This document shows, in pieces, positions 7,160 to 15,502 of a DNA stretch of 23,122 nt. The stretch spans positions 1-23,122 of the forward strand of contig JAMQCK010000434.1 of NCBI GenBank assembly GCA_024196135.1, given 5' to 3'. The notes under the pieces were generated by a model that saw nothing but the letters and a program-made list of their open reading frames with translations, was not told the origin of the DNA and did not search any database. How positions within the stretch are numbered: position 1 is the first letter of the stretch; every line of letters starts with the position of its first letter. Made by a program: the position numbers and the translations under genes. Source of the DNA: Pleurotus ostreatus/Saccharomyces cerevisiae fusant (lineage: Eukaryota > Opisthokonta).

Positions 7160-8638
7160 ATGTACCCTGCATACTATCATCAGTGGCCCAACGCGTGGAT
7201 GCGCAACCCGCACGTCCACTACGCATCGGATGTTCGCCCAGAGGGCAAGTACACGACGAAACTGCCCTTCCATCAGCTCAACTACAATGGCACGGAGCAG
7301 GCTCAGCACGATCCCCCGACGCCGAACCCGCTCCACACGCCGAGGCATACGCGACAGATGCTGCCTGTGCGACCCGCGCTGCGCCATCTCGCACCGCCGC
7401 CAGTTCTTCCGCGCAGACCAGTGCCGCTTCCTCCTCAGACTCCAGCGCCTCCCGCATACGCGTATGCGACGCCTCATGTTCATCAGCATGCGCCGCCCGC
7501 CAGCGCTCCTCAACAGGCTGCATCGCACCCTTCGCAGCCGCTTGCTCCAAATGCGCAAAGCGTCCCCCTCGCAAACCCGCCGCCCGCGCCGCCAGTGCTC
7601 GGCAGGATGCCCATATGGAGCCGGAGTAGAAACAGATGGGAAGGAGATTTGGATTATGAGGCGCAGGCGCCATCTGTACCGGCCCCGTTTTCCGCGCCAG
7701 CTGTGGCGCAGACTGCAGTTCCGCCAGCAGCGACTCAGACTACGAGGCCGCCTCCGTCCGCTTACCAGCAACCGCAGCCCGTTCCGCACCAAGCCCCTAG
7801 CTCCGTCCTGCCTGTCCAGGTCGCTCACAGCGCGCCTGCCTCTGCACAAACTTCAATGGCGTCGGCCCATAACCCTAGCTACGTTGCACAGGCGCCCACG
7901 CTTGCTACAGAGCAGCAGGTGCCAAGTTTTCCGGCTACCAGCATCGGCGACAGCCCACCTTCGTCGCCTGTCGAGACTGCTACTCAAGCGTCTGCATCTC
8001 AGCTGCCAGTCGATAGCCAACCTACGACCTGCAGCGGGGCGCCACTTACGAATGCCGGCGTTGAGGCCATGGGCCGTAGTACGCCCTCCCGGGATGGACA
8101 TCTCGTCCTCGATGACTCTACGTCGATCAAGCACTCGATGGGCGTTTGCGCTCTACCCACTTTGCTCTCCCCTTGGGAGACAATCCGTTCGGTGGATGTC
8201 ACGATACCTGTCAGCGTGAATGACCTGCAGAAAATCCTACGCCGTGCGCACAACTTGGAGTCCGCGAGTTTCGCTTCGGTCCTTCCGAAGACCAAGCGGC
8301 TCAGGCATGGGGATAGAATCAAGCTTCCCAAGCTGCAGCACTTGAGGATCATGAACATCCAGGCATCCATTCGTGGGGTGCTGAAGGATCTTGATGCGAC
8401 GGAGCTCATCCAACTGACCGTTGCCTATGCGCCCGGTTCACCTTTCAAACTTTGGAGCGACGAGCAGGACTATTATTTATTCCTTTACAACAGATGGATT
8501 CTCAGGCAAAAGCGTCCCAGCATTGGTAGTATCCATGTCATCTCAAATGACGAGCATTACCGTAATAATCGAGGGGCCCAACTTCGAGGAATACTACAAG
8601 ATGCTGTTGGAGTAGAATGGAATGTGCGAGTGGACTGA
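7160..8638 (+). CDS. Proline/alanine/glutamine-rich protein with LRR-like C-terminus, no F-box (copy B)
   Basis: Single coding exon of 492 residues, paralogue of 2979-4403. The first 91 residues differ from copy A at only five or six positions, and the DNA is also close (roughly 94% by eye), including many third positions. The Pro/Ala/Gln-rich middle is longer than in copy A. The C-terminal 156 residues, from SPWETIRSV at about 337, keep the pattern LQKILRRAHNL, LQHLRIMNIQASIRGVL, LIQLTVAYAP but share only about 35-40% with copy A. Its stop is 80 bp from that of the convergent F-box gene 2. Function is unknown. I infer an LRR-like fold and relation to F-box LRR regions from spacing of hydrophobic residues; a profile search would settle it. 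Confidence 0.8.
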   Translation: MYPAYYHQWPNAWMRNPHVHYASDVRPEGKYTTKLPFHQLNYNGTEQAQHDPPTPNPLHTPRHTRQMLPVRPALRHLAPPPVLPRRPVPLPPQTPAPPAYAYATPHVHQHAPPASAPQQAASHPSQPLAPNAQSVPLANPPPAPPVLGRMPIWSRSRNRWEGDLDYEAQAPSVPAPFSAPAVAQTAVPPAATQTTRPPPSAYQQPQPVPHQAPSSVLPVQVAHSAPASAQTSMASAHNPSYVAQAPTLATEQQVPSFPATSIGDSPPSSPVETATQASASQLPVDSQPTTCSGAPLTNAGVEAMGRSTPSRDGHLVLDDSTSIKHSMGVCALPTLLSPWETIRSVDVTIPVSVNDLQKILRRAHNLESASFASVLPKTKRLRHGDRIKLPKLQHLRIMNIQASIRGVLKDLDATELIQLTVAYAPGSPFKLWSDEQDYYLFLYNRWILRQKRPSIGSIHVISNDEHYRNNRGAQLRGILQDAVGVEWNVRVD

Positions 8639-8718
8639 GCCAGTATGTAGCTGCTGTATTCTCTATATTTCGGCCATAATGAACGAACCAAGGGTCCAAA
8701 AAAGACGCACTGCAGCAT

Positions 8719-10652
8719 CTACCTGCTCACTCCGGCAAAGTAAGAGACCCTTGTGTAGATGCCACAGGTCGCCGCATATTCCAGCGCCTTTAAGTCCCGA
8801 TGGTGTAGGCCTCGCTGGTTGCACGCGAACGTGACCTCGAGGTACTGAAGAGGATAGCCATGCTTGTGGCGCGACAAGATCATGTCAGCGATGCTGCCGT
8901 CTGCATTAACACAGCTTGCGACCCCAAGCTCCTTCACGTGCGGCACGAGCGGCGGCCTATGCTCGGGACATAGCCGGTCGAAGAACGCGTCTCCAGTACG
9001 GGGCACGTAGATATCGAGACCCTTGACAACGTATATCTGCGGCATTTCAAGGATGGAAATCAAGTCCGTCTCGGTGCAGCACCCGTCTGCCGTCAATTGG
9101 AGGAATTCGAGACCTGGACGTATGCCCGCCAGGAAGCTCTGAAATGTCGTCACTTTGGCGAAGGGGTAATTACGAGTTTCACTAGCGACTGATCGAAGTG
9201 ACAGGGTGCGAAGGGAGGGAAGTTGTAGGACACCGAATACGGGATCGAGTGCCTCTTGGCCATAAACGGTGAGCTCCTTCAATGCGCATTGCTTGATGCG
9301 CTTAGAGAAACGCTTCATGCGATGCGCATTTTTGCACAATTTGGCGTATACGGCTTCCAGATTCGGGCCACTGGCGATGATCTCCACAAAGATATCAAGA
9401 GGAATAGGCGTGCCAAGATGGGCAGAAATGAGATATGACCAAGGTACATTTGCCGGGGGCGGGATGACGAAAGCATCTAGATATGTCGCCCAGGTAAAAT
9501 GTTCGAGTCCCAGCAGTGAAGCATAGAGCCGAGAGACGATCTGTGTCTTCTCGCCACCTTCCATGAACATGATAGTCAGGTCGCGCAACATTGCGCCTGC
9601 AGTGGGTGGTGTTGCAGCGAGCCGCGAAGAAGAGGCATGACCGACACGAAGTTTCAGGACCCGGACCTCCGCCAAGCGCGATATGAGGAGATCAAGCGCA
9701 CAATAGCAGCGGTCCTGCGCAGGTCTGACCCCAAATCCTTGACGGCGCACAACGATCTCCCACATACGGTCCATGGCGTCTTCCGCTTCGATATCCTGGT
9801 AGAGGACCTCCATCCCCGTGCCCCGCGACCTATTCATGAAGACGCCAGCAAGCTGGAGTCGACGATGGTCGTGCTTAGACCGGCAGCCCGTCAAACAGAG
9901 CTTCTGCCACAAGCCTGGTAGATTGAGAGCAACGTCTCTCCAGTAGCGACACACGTGGCTGATCACCAGTGGTTCGGCGCGTACGTGAGGTCGAGCGTCG
10001 ATGAGCTGCGAGGGAGTCGTACGCAGGAAGATTTGCCCCAAGACCTCAGGTGGCAAATCGCTCATGTGAGAGAGGTGAAAGCCGTCTGCCGCAGGGCGGG
10101 GAGGGATCAAGGCCCTCGTCGGCATCTCCCACGGTCGACAGCTCTGAAGCATTGGGTTGTAGTTATAGATAGGACTTGGTGGCGGCGAGGGTGACGATGA
10201 GGATGACGAGGCCGAAGAGTCGGAAAGAGGAGATGGAGGAGCTGGTCCGAATGAAGTCGGAATTCGCTGGCCTGCCTGACCTGCCGCGAAGGTGCGGGGT
10301 GCGCCATGGTCGCGATCTCGCGCATGAACGCTCTGCGGGGCGGGACGTGTCGCTGGAGTATGACCTTGCTGCCATTGGGTGGGTGTGTATAGCGGGGCAT
10401 TCACTTGATCGATCGTGCCCGCGACGGGCTGCATATGCACCATCCTGTGGTAGGGGATATTGTAGGATGAACGCGGCGGCTCAATGTGCGGAAGAGGGTT
10501 GGGATACTGCCGAACCATGAGTTACAGCGAGTTTGAGCAAGAAGAGTACGCACATGAGACGTCTGCCTGATTGTTACCGACCTCGAGTCCTGCGTCCACG
10601 CTGGGCGATGAGATGCAGTCGGTGAATCGTGGTAATGACCGTGATGCGACAT
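8719..10652 (-). CDS. F-box/LRR-type protein 2 of the cluster
   Basis: Exon 1 (10652-10554, 33 codons), a 47 nt intron ending GTTCGGCAG and exon 2 (10506-8719) give 628 residues. The N-terminus MSHHGHYHDSPTASHRP matches the family. A proline- and serine-rich region to about residue 150 includes VHARDRDHGAPRTFAAGQAG, nearly identical to F-box gene 3 at DNA level. The linker PMLQSCRPWEMP precedes an F-box at about 182-240 (DLPPEVLGQIFLRTTP, then PLVISHVCRYWRDVAL, then LPGLWQKLCL). LRR-type sequence continues to the end, including VFGVLQLPSLRTLSL. The role is inferred as an SCF substrate adaptor. With copy B it forms the second convergent pair. The serine run (SDSSASSSSSS) is encoded by a short GAN-type repeat near 10190-10220 and may vary in length between strains. 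Confidence 0.9.
10262..10330. repeat. Near-identical 69 bp tract shared with 12514-12582
   Basis: This tract and 12514-12582 match at 68 of 69 bases, while the flanking coding sequence of F-box genes 2 and 3 is clearly more divergent. It encodes the VHARDRDHGAP...FAAGQAGQRI segment. The pattern is what a recent gene-conversion tract would leave. Confidence 0.75.
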
Positions 10653-10660
10653 GCTCTTAG

Positions 10661-10678
10661 TTGACGGACCGGCGTCAA
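10661..10678 (-). promoter_or_regulatory. Leader hairpin at uORF stop, F-box gene 2
   Basis: Minus-strand TTGACG-CCGGTC-CGTCAA, a perfect six-pair stem with a six-base loop. It has the same position relative to the uORF stop and main ATG as in the other three genes. Confidence 0.6.
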
Positions 10679-10746
10679 GGAGAGGTACACGGTTGCTGGG
10701 AACCTGAAGGCCCGAGGGTAATCCTTATGTATGTGAGAGCGACCAT
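10675..10746 (-). other. Upstream ORF (23 codons + stop) of F-box gene 2
   Basis: ATG at 10746, TGA at 10677-10675, 22 nt before the main ATG. The peptide begins MVALTYIRITLGP and ends TSP. It shares the TYIR core with gene 1 but differs in most of the second half. Confidence 0.6.
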
Positions 10747-10875
10747 TGACGTTGAATGTGTAGTTTCCTTTGTGTACAGACGGGGCTCGGGACAAATTGG
10801 GATTTTCACTGTTCTTCCTTCCGAAAGCGGAACAAGGGCGAGGCACATGACGCGTCACAATTGGTGTCACAGTTC
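10747..10875 (-). promoter_or_regulatory. Conserved upstream block of F-box gene 2
   Basis: Aligned block of 129 bp. It contains TGTTC (10810-10814) opposite GAACA (10830-10834) and a perfect TGACGCGTCA palindrome at about 10848-10857. The remaining 74 bp to the F-box 3 stop codon hold no gene. Confidence 0.5.
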
Positions 10876-10949
10876 GAGTTCAATGTCGAGAATTCCTTGT
10901 ACTACGACAATGACGACTAGGCTACATAAACGCAAAGTGATTGTACTAC

Positions 10950-12858
10950 TCAAGCATCCGGTCTGTCAGCCCCGGCGTAGTAGGTAACAACTGTGAAGAT
11001 ATCGTGTTCTGCTGCATATCGTAATGCCTTCGTATCTCTGGGATGTCGTCCCACCTGATGGCTCGCGAAAGCGACCTTGAAATACCGAAGAGGATATCCG
11101 TGTCTGAGCCGCGACAAAATCATATCGGCAACTTTGCCATCTACTGTGACGCAGCACCCTACGCGAAGCTCCTTTACGTGCGGGACGAGAGGAGGGCTAT
11201 GCTCAGGGCATAGTCGGTCGAAGGATGTGTCGCTAATGAGTGGGATGCGTAGCTCGAGGTCCTTCACCACATATATCTGTGGTAGGGCAAGTATGGATAG
11301 CAGGTCCGCCTCGCGTACGCACTCATCCGCCTCTAGTGTGAGGGAGTCGAGTCCTGGCAATATGCCTGACAAAAACAATCGAAAGGATTTCACTCTCGTG
11401 AAAGGCCACGTATAGGTTCGACTAGAGCTGGTCTGAAGCGCCAATCTGCGAAGAGCGGGCAGTTGCAAGGTGTTGAGTACGTAGTCAAGAGGTTCATCAC
11501 CGCAGACGATGAGTCTCTCCAGTGCAGTCTGTCGAATGCGGGTTGAACGGCGATTCCCTTGCTGCGCGCTCCTGCAAAGCCGAAGAAAGACGTCCTCGAG
11601 ATGCTGGCCGCTTGCCATGAGATCCAGAAAGGCATCGTGCGGAACGGAGGTCTCGAGTCGGACGGAGATGAGATGCTCCCACGGTACGCTCACTGGAACT
11701 GGCATGACGAAAGCGTCGAGATAGCTGCCCCAGCCGAAGTGCTTGAGCCCCGGTAGTGAGGCATACAAGCGCGCCAGGGCCTGCACTTCTTCGCCGTTTT
11801 CCATGAACAGAACACGTATGTCCTGTAGCATGGTCGCCGCTCCCAAGGGTAGTGATCCTAATCGGACAGACGACGCATGACCAATGTAAAGCTGAAGGAC
11901 CCGAACCTCGGCGATGCGGGAAATGAGCAGGTCAAGGGTGCAATAGCATCGGTCGTGCGCAGGAGCCATTCCGAACCCTCGGCGATGCATGACAATCTCC
12001 CATTCGTGAAATATAGCCCCCTCCGCTTCGGCGTCCTGATAACAGATAGACATCCCCGTTCCCCTTGCCCTATCCATGAAGACCTTCGCGAGCTTGATTC
12101 GACGGTGCTCGTGCTTGTTCGAACACCCTGTCAGACAGAGCGTAGCCCATAAGCCAGGAAGATTGATTAAAATATCCCGCCAGAGACGGCAAACGTGGCT
12201 GATCACCAGAGGCTCCGCTCTTGTATGAGGCCGGGCGTCGTACAGGTGTAGTGGCACGGTGTGCAGGAATATCTGCGACAATATTTCGGGAGGCAAATCG
12301 CTGATGTGGGAGACGTAGGAGCCGTCGGACGCAGAACGAGGAGGGATCGACGTTCTCCAAGGCATCTCCCACGGCCGACAGCTATGTAGCATCGGATTGT
12401 AGTTGTAGAGTCGACCTGGCGACGGCGAGGATGACGATGACTCGGAGGATGAGAATGACGAGGACGAGGAATCGGATAGAGGAGAAGGAGGAGCTGGGCC
12501 CAATGGAGTGGAGATTCGCTGGCCTGCCTGACCTGCCGCGAAGGTGTGGGGTGCGCCATGGTCGCGATCTCGCGCATGAACGCCCTGCATGGCCGGACGT
12601 ATCGCTGGAGCGTATAATTGCTGCCGTTGTATGGCCGTGTATAGTGGGCCATTCCCCTGACCTGTCGTTCTCGCGACGTGCTGCGTATGCGCTGTCCCTT
12701 GGTATGGGGTGGGATACTGCCCGGGCGTGAGGTACAGCGACATTAAGCCACCAGAGACTCACGTAGTACGCTTGCCCATTTATCACTATCCTCAAGTCCT
12801 GCGCCAGCGCAGGAAGATAAGGTGCATTCGATGAACCGTGGTGATCGTAATTCGACAT
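10950..12858 (-). CDS. F-box/LRR-type protein 3 of the cluster
   Basis: Exon 1 (12858-12763, 32 codons), a 46 nt intron (GTGAGT...CGGGCAG) and exon 2 (12716-10950) give 620 residues. Family N-terminus MSNYDHHGSSNAPYLP, then a proline-rich stretch and a serine-rich run (SSSSSFSSSESSSSS). The linker PMLHSCRPWEMP leads into the F-box at about 172-230 (DLPPEILSQIFLHTVP, then PLVISHVCRLWRDILI, then LPGLWATLCL). LRR-type sequence follows, including VLNTLQLPALRRLALQ. It is closest to gene 4 over the F-box and C-terminus, but a short N-terminal tract matches gene 2 almost perfectly. No plus-strand partner converges on it; gene 4 lies directly upstream in the same orientation. Confidence 0.9.
12514..12582. 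repeat. Near-identical 69 bp tract shared with 10262-10330
   Basis: Second member of the 68/69 match described at 10262-10330. Gene 4 has unrelated sequence at this point (PPRDSRFGSPHNFTIDQ), so the tract is not simply the ancestral state of the tandem pair. Confidence 0.75.
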
Positions 12859-12866
12859 GCTCAGCG

Positions 12867-12884
12867 CCGACGGGCCGGCGTCAA
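12867..12884 (-). promoter_or_regulatory. Leader hairpin at uORF stop, F-box gene 3
   Basis: Minus-strand TTGACG-CCGGCC-CGTCGG. The outer two pairs are U-G in RNA and the inner four are Watson-Crick, so the six-pair stem is kept only if it acts as RNA. Position matches the other copies. Confidence 0.5.
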
Positions 12885-12952
12885 GGAGGGGAATGAAGCT
12901 GAATGAGGGCCAAAGCCGCGAGGATAGTTCTCATATATGTGGAGGCAACCAT
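12881..12952 (-). other. Upstream ORF (23 codons + stop) of F-box gene 3
   Basis: ATG at 12952, TGA at 12883-12881, 22 nt before the main ATG. The peptide begins MVASTYMRTILAAL and ends SPP. Against gene 1 it shows about six synonymous-only codon differences and about eight amino-acid changes, more silent change than expected without selection, but the sample is tiny. Confidence 0.6.
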
Positions 12953-13081
12953 TGACGATAGATAGGCAGCTTCCTTTGTGTACATACGGGGTTCGGGACA
13001 AGTTGGGATTTTCATTGGTCTTCCTTCCGAAAGCGGAACAAGGGCAAGGCACATGATGCGTCACGGTGTGAGTCACAGTTC
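12953..13081 (-). promoter_or_regulatory. Conserved upstream block of F-box gene 3
   Basis: Aligned block of 129 bp. The left arm of the inverted repeat is altered here (TTGGTC) while GAACAA at 13036-13041 is kept. TGATGCGTCAC and GAGTCAC words follow. The next 74 bp run to the F-box 4 stop codon and resemble the same interval upstream of gene 2. Confidence 0.5.
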
Positions 13082-13155
13082 AACTTCGATTTCAAAGATC
13101 CCTAAACATGACATTGACATGGACTAGCAAGCTACCTGAATGCACCGTAAATGTA

Positions 13156-15084
13156 CTACTTAGCATCTGCCCTGTCAGTCCCGGCTTTGTAAAATACCTC
13201 CGCATGTATATTACGTGCTGCATATCGCAATCGTCTCGAGTCTTCGCGATGCCGTCCCACCTGATGGCTTTCGAACGCAACTAGGAAATACTGAAGAGGA
13301 TAGCCGTGCTTAAGGCGTGACAATATCATATCGGCGACTTTGCCATCGACAGTGACACAAGTCGCAACCCGAAGTTCCTTCAGGTGTGGAACGAGAGGCC
13401 TGTTGAGTTCTGGATGAAGTCGAGCGAAGAACGTGTCACCCATGAGGGGGATGGATATATTAAGGTCCTTCAAGGTCCAGATCTGTGGCATGGCGAGTAT
13501 GGAGATGAGATCCGCCTCGGAAACACATCCATCCGCCACCAGAGCGAAGGTATCCAGTCCCGGCGATATACGCGACAGGAATGAACGAAAATGTTTCATG
13601 TTGGCGAAGGGCCAGTTGTAGGTATCGTTTACGTTAGCATTCGTTCGAAGTGACAATTGGCGAAGAGCAGGGAGGTGAAGGGCGTTGAAGACGCCATCGA
13701 GAGGCTTCACGCCATATATGGTGAGTTTCTCCAGTGCCGTATGTCTGATACGGCTTGAGATGCGTTTCCAAGGTTGTGTTCCCCTGCAAAGCCGTATGTA
13801 CACATCTTTGAGCTGCCGACCCTTGGCCACAAGTTCGAGGAAATTGTCGTGCGGAACGGACGTCTCGAGTCGAACCGAGAGAAGATGCTCCCAAGGTACG
13901 CCCACTGGGACTGGCATCACGAAGGCGTCTAGATAGCTGCTCCAGCTGAAGTGCCTGAGCCCAGTGAGCGACGTATACAAGCGCGACATGGCTTGCGCTT
14001 GTTCGCCGCCTTCCAGGAACAGAATGCTGAGGTCACGTAACATACTCGCTGCTCCCGAGGGTAGCGATGCAATCCTGGCAGACGATGGATGCCCAATGTA
14101 GAGCTGAAGAACCCGAACCTCGGCGATGCGAGAGATGAGGAGGTCGAGGGCGCAATAGCAGCGCTCGTGCGCAGGAGCGACTTCGAAACCTCGGCGATGC
14201 AATACGATCTCCCATTCATGAGGTATAGCGTCTTCTACTTCGGTATCCTCATAGCAGATGGACATCCCCGCGCCTCTTGCCCTATCCATGAAAACCCGCG
14301 CGAGTTCGAGTCGACGGTGCTCGTGCTTGGTGGGACAGCCTGTCAGACAAAGCGTCGTCCAGAGTCCAGGAAGGTCGATCGCGATGTTTCGCCACAGACG
14401 GCAAACGTGGCTGATTACGAGAGGTTCAGCCTCGCTATCAGGGTGGGCGTCGTACAGGTGTAGCGGCAGGGTGTGCAGGAATATCTGCGACAGTATTTCT
14501 GGTGGCAGTCCCCCAATGTAAGAGACATAGGAGCCGTCCGCCGCAGAACGAGGAGGAATCGACGCTCGCCATGACGTCTCCCACGGCAGCCAGCTGTGAA
14601 GCATTGGGTCGCTACCGTAGACGGGGCTTGGCGGCGGCGACAACGAGGATGAGCGCGAGGAGGCTAGGTCCCATGTGGGAGAAGGAGGGGGGAGAATGTA
14701 GGGAACAGAGCCTTGTTGTTCTGTCTGATCAATCGTAAAATTGTGGGGTGAACCAAAGCGCGAATCGCGCGGAGGATCAGGATCCTGAGCATACGCTTGC
14801 TGCCGTTGTATAGCCAAGCGTGGCAAAGCATCGACCTGATCGAGAGCGCTCGCGACGTGCCGAATATGCGCCGTTTCCTGGTAGGGGATTATGTAGGATG
14901 GACGCGGCGGTTTGGTGTGTGGAGGAGGATCACGATACTGCCAAACTATGAGATACAGCGACATTGAGCAGAGCACAGAGATACGCACATTGTAGGTCTG
15001 CCCATTCAATGCCAGCCTCGCGTCCTGCGCCCGCGCAGGTTGATGAGATGCAGTCGGTGGACCGTAGTGGCGGTGCTCCGACAT
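13156..15084 (-). CDS. F-box/LRR-type protein 4 of the cluster
   Basis: Exon 1 (15084-14989, 32 codons), a 51 nt intron (GTGCGT...TTTGGCAG) and exon 2 (14937-13156) give 625 residues. The intron is a multiple of three with no stop, so an unspliced message would give 642 residues. Splicing is assumed from the matching introns in the other three genes. Family N-terminus MSEHRHYGPPTASHQP, then proline-rich sequence, the linker PMLHSWLPWET and an F-box at about 173-232 (GLPPEILSQIFLHTLP, then PLVISHVCRLWRNIAI, then LPGLWTTLCL). LRR-type repeats follow, including VFNALHLPALRQLSL. It is likely an SCF adaptor; the substrate is unknown. It is a tandem sister of gene 3, and the two end alike (HQVGRH...LRYAA). 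Confidence 0.9.
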   Translation of the reverse strand: MSEHRHYGPPTASHQPARAQDARLALNGQTYNVRISVLCSMSLYLIVWQYRDPPPHTKPPRPSYIIPYQETAHIRHVASALDQVDALPRLAIQRQQAYAQDPDPPRDSRFGSPHNFTIDQTEQQGSVPYILPPPSPTWDLASSRSSSLSPPPSPVYGSDPMLHSWLPWETSWRASIPPRSAADGSYVSYIGGLPPEILSQIFLHTLPLHLYDAHPDSEAEPLVISHVCRLWRNIAIDLPGLWTTLCLTGCPTKHEHRRLELARVFMDRARGAGMSICYEDTEVEDAIPHEWEIVLHRRGFEVAPAHERCYCALDLLISRIAEVRVLQLYIGHPSSARIASLPSGAASMLRDLSILFLEGGEQAQAMSRLYTSLTGLRHFSWSSYLDAFVMPVPVGVPWEHLLSVRLETSVPHDNFLELVAKGRQLKDVYIRLCRGTQPWKRISSRIRHTALEKLTIYGVKPLDGVFNALHLPALRQLSLRTNANVNDTYNWPFANMKHFRSFLSRISPGLDTFALVADGCVSEADLISILAMPQIWTLKDLNISIPLMGDTFFARLHPELNRPLVPHLKELRVATCVTVDGKVADMILSRLKHGYPLQYFLVAFESHQVGRHREDSRRLRYAARNIHAEVFYKAGTDRADAK

Positions 15085-15092
15085 GCTACGAG

Positions 15093-15110
15093 CTGACGTT
15101 CCGACGTCAG
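15093..15110 (-). promoter_or_regulatory. Leader hairpin at uORF stop, F-box gene 4
   Basis: Minus-strand CTGACGT-CGGA-ACGTCAG, seven Watson-Crick pairs with a four-base loop. The outer pair is C-G where gene 2 has T-A, a compensatory change. The 18 nt footprint and the 8 nt gap to the main ATG are unchanged. Confidence 0.6.
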
Positions 15111-15178
15111 GGAGAAGAGCAGAGTCGCTGAGAGCTCAGAGGTACAAAAGCATCCCTTATGTATATGAAATTGGCCAT
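15107..15178 (-). other. Upstream ORF (23 codons + stop) of F-box gene 4
   Basis: ATG at 15178, TGA at 15109-15107, 22 nt before the main ATG. The peptide begins MANFIYIRDAFVPL and ends SSP. It is the most divergent of the four peptides, yet has the same length and keeps Tyr-6, Arg-8 and Pro-23. Confidence 0.6.
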
Positions 15179-15306
15179 TGACGCGAGTTGCGCAATTGCC
15201 TTTGTGCGCTTACGGGGTTCGGGACAAGTCAGGATTTCCATTGTTCTTCCTTCCCAAAACAGAACAAGAGCAAGGCACATGACGTGTCACGGCTGCGTCA
15301 CAGTTC
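15179..15306 (-). promoter_or_regulatory. Conserved upstream block of F-box gene 4
   Basis: Aligned block of 128 bp with TTGTTC (15241-15246) opposite GAACAA (15262-15267), then TGACGTGTCAC and GCGTCAC. The interval 15307-15502, up to the polygalacturonase stop, shows no gene and should hold that gene's 3' UTR. Confidence 0.5.
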
Positions 15307-15502
15307 AATTTCAGCTCCGATCTCAAGAATTCGCCCTGGGATTGGTATAGCCGCGAATATGCCCAGCGTTGTATTGCTCTGCGAATGAAGGTAGTGAAAG
15401 AAGGTGCAGCCTCCAGGACTACACCTGCGCTATGATACAGATGTAGAAAGGCCGTGCTCTAGTGCTTGACTTGCACGCCTGCGAGACTTCAGACTTCCTC
15501 CC

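Larger units (their letters stand above)
6567..10875. repeat. Duplicated convergent unit B (plus-strand gene + F-box gene 2)
   Basis: Second copy of the unit. The join to unit A falls right after the F-box 1 leader block. The F-box 3 and 4 units (about 10950-13081 and 13156-15306) look like further copies without the plus-strand gene. Confidence 0.7.
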
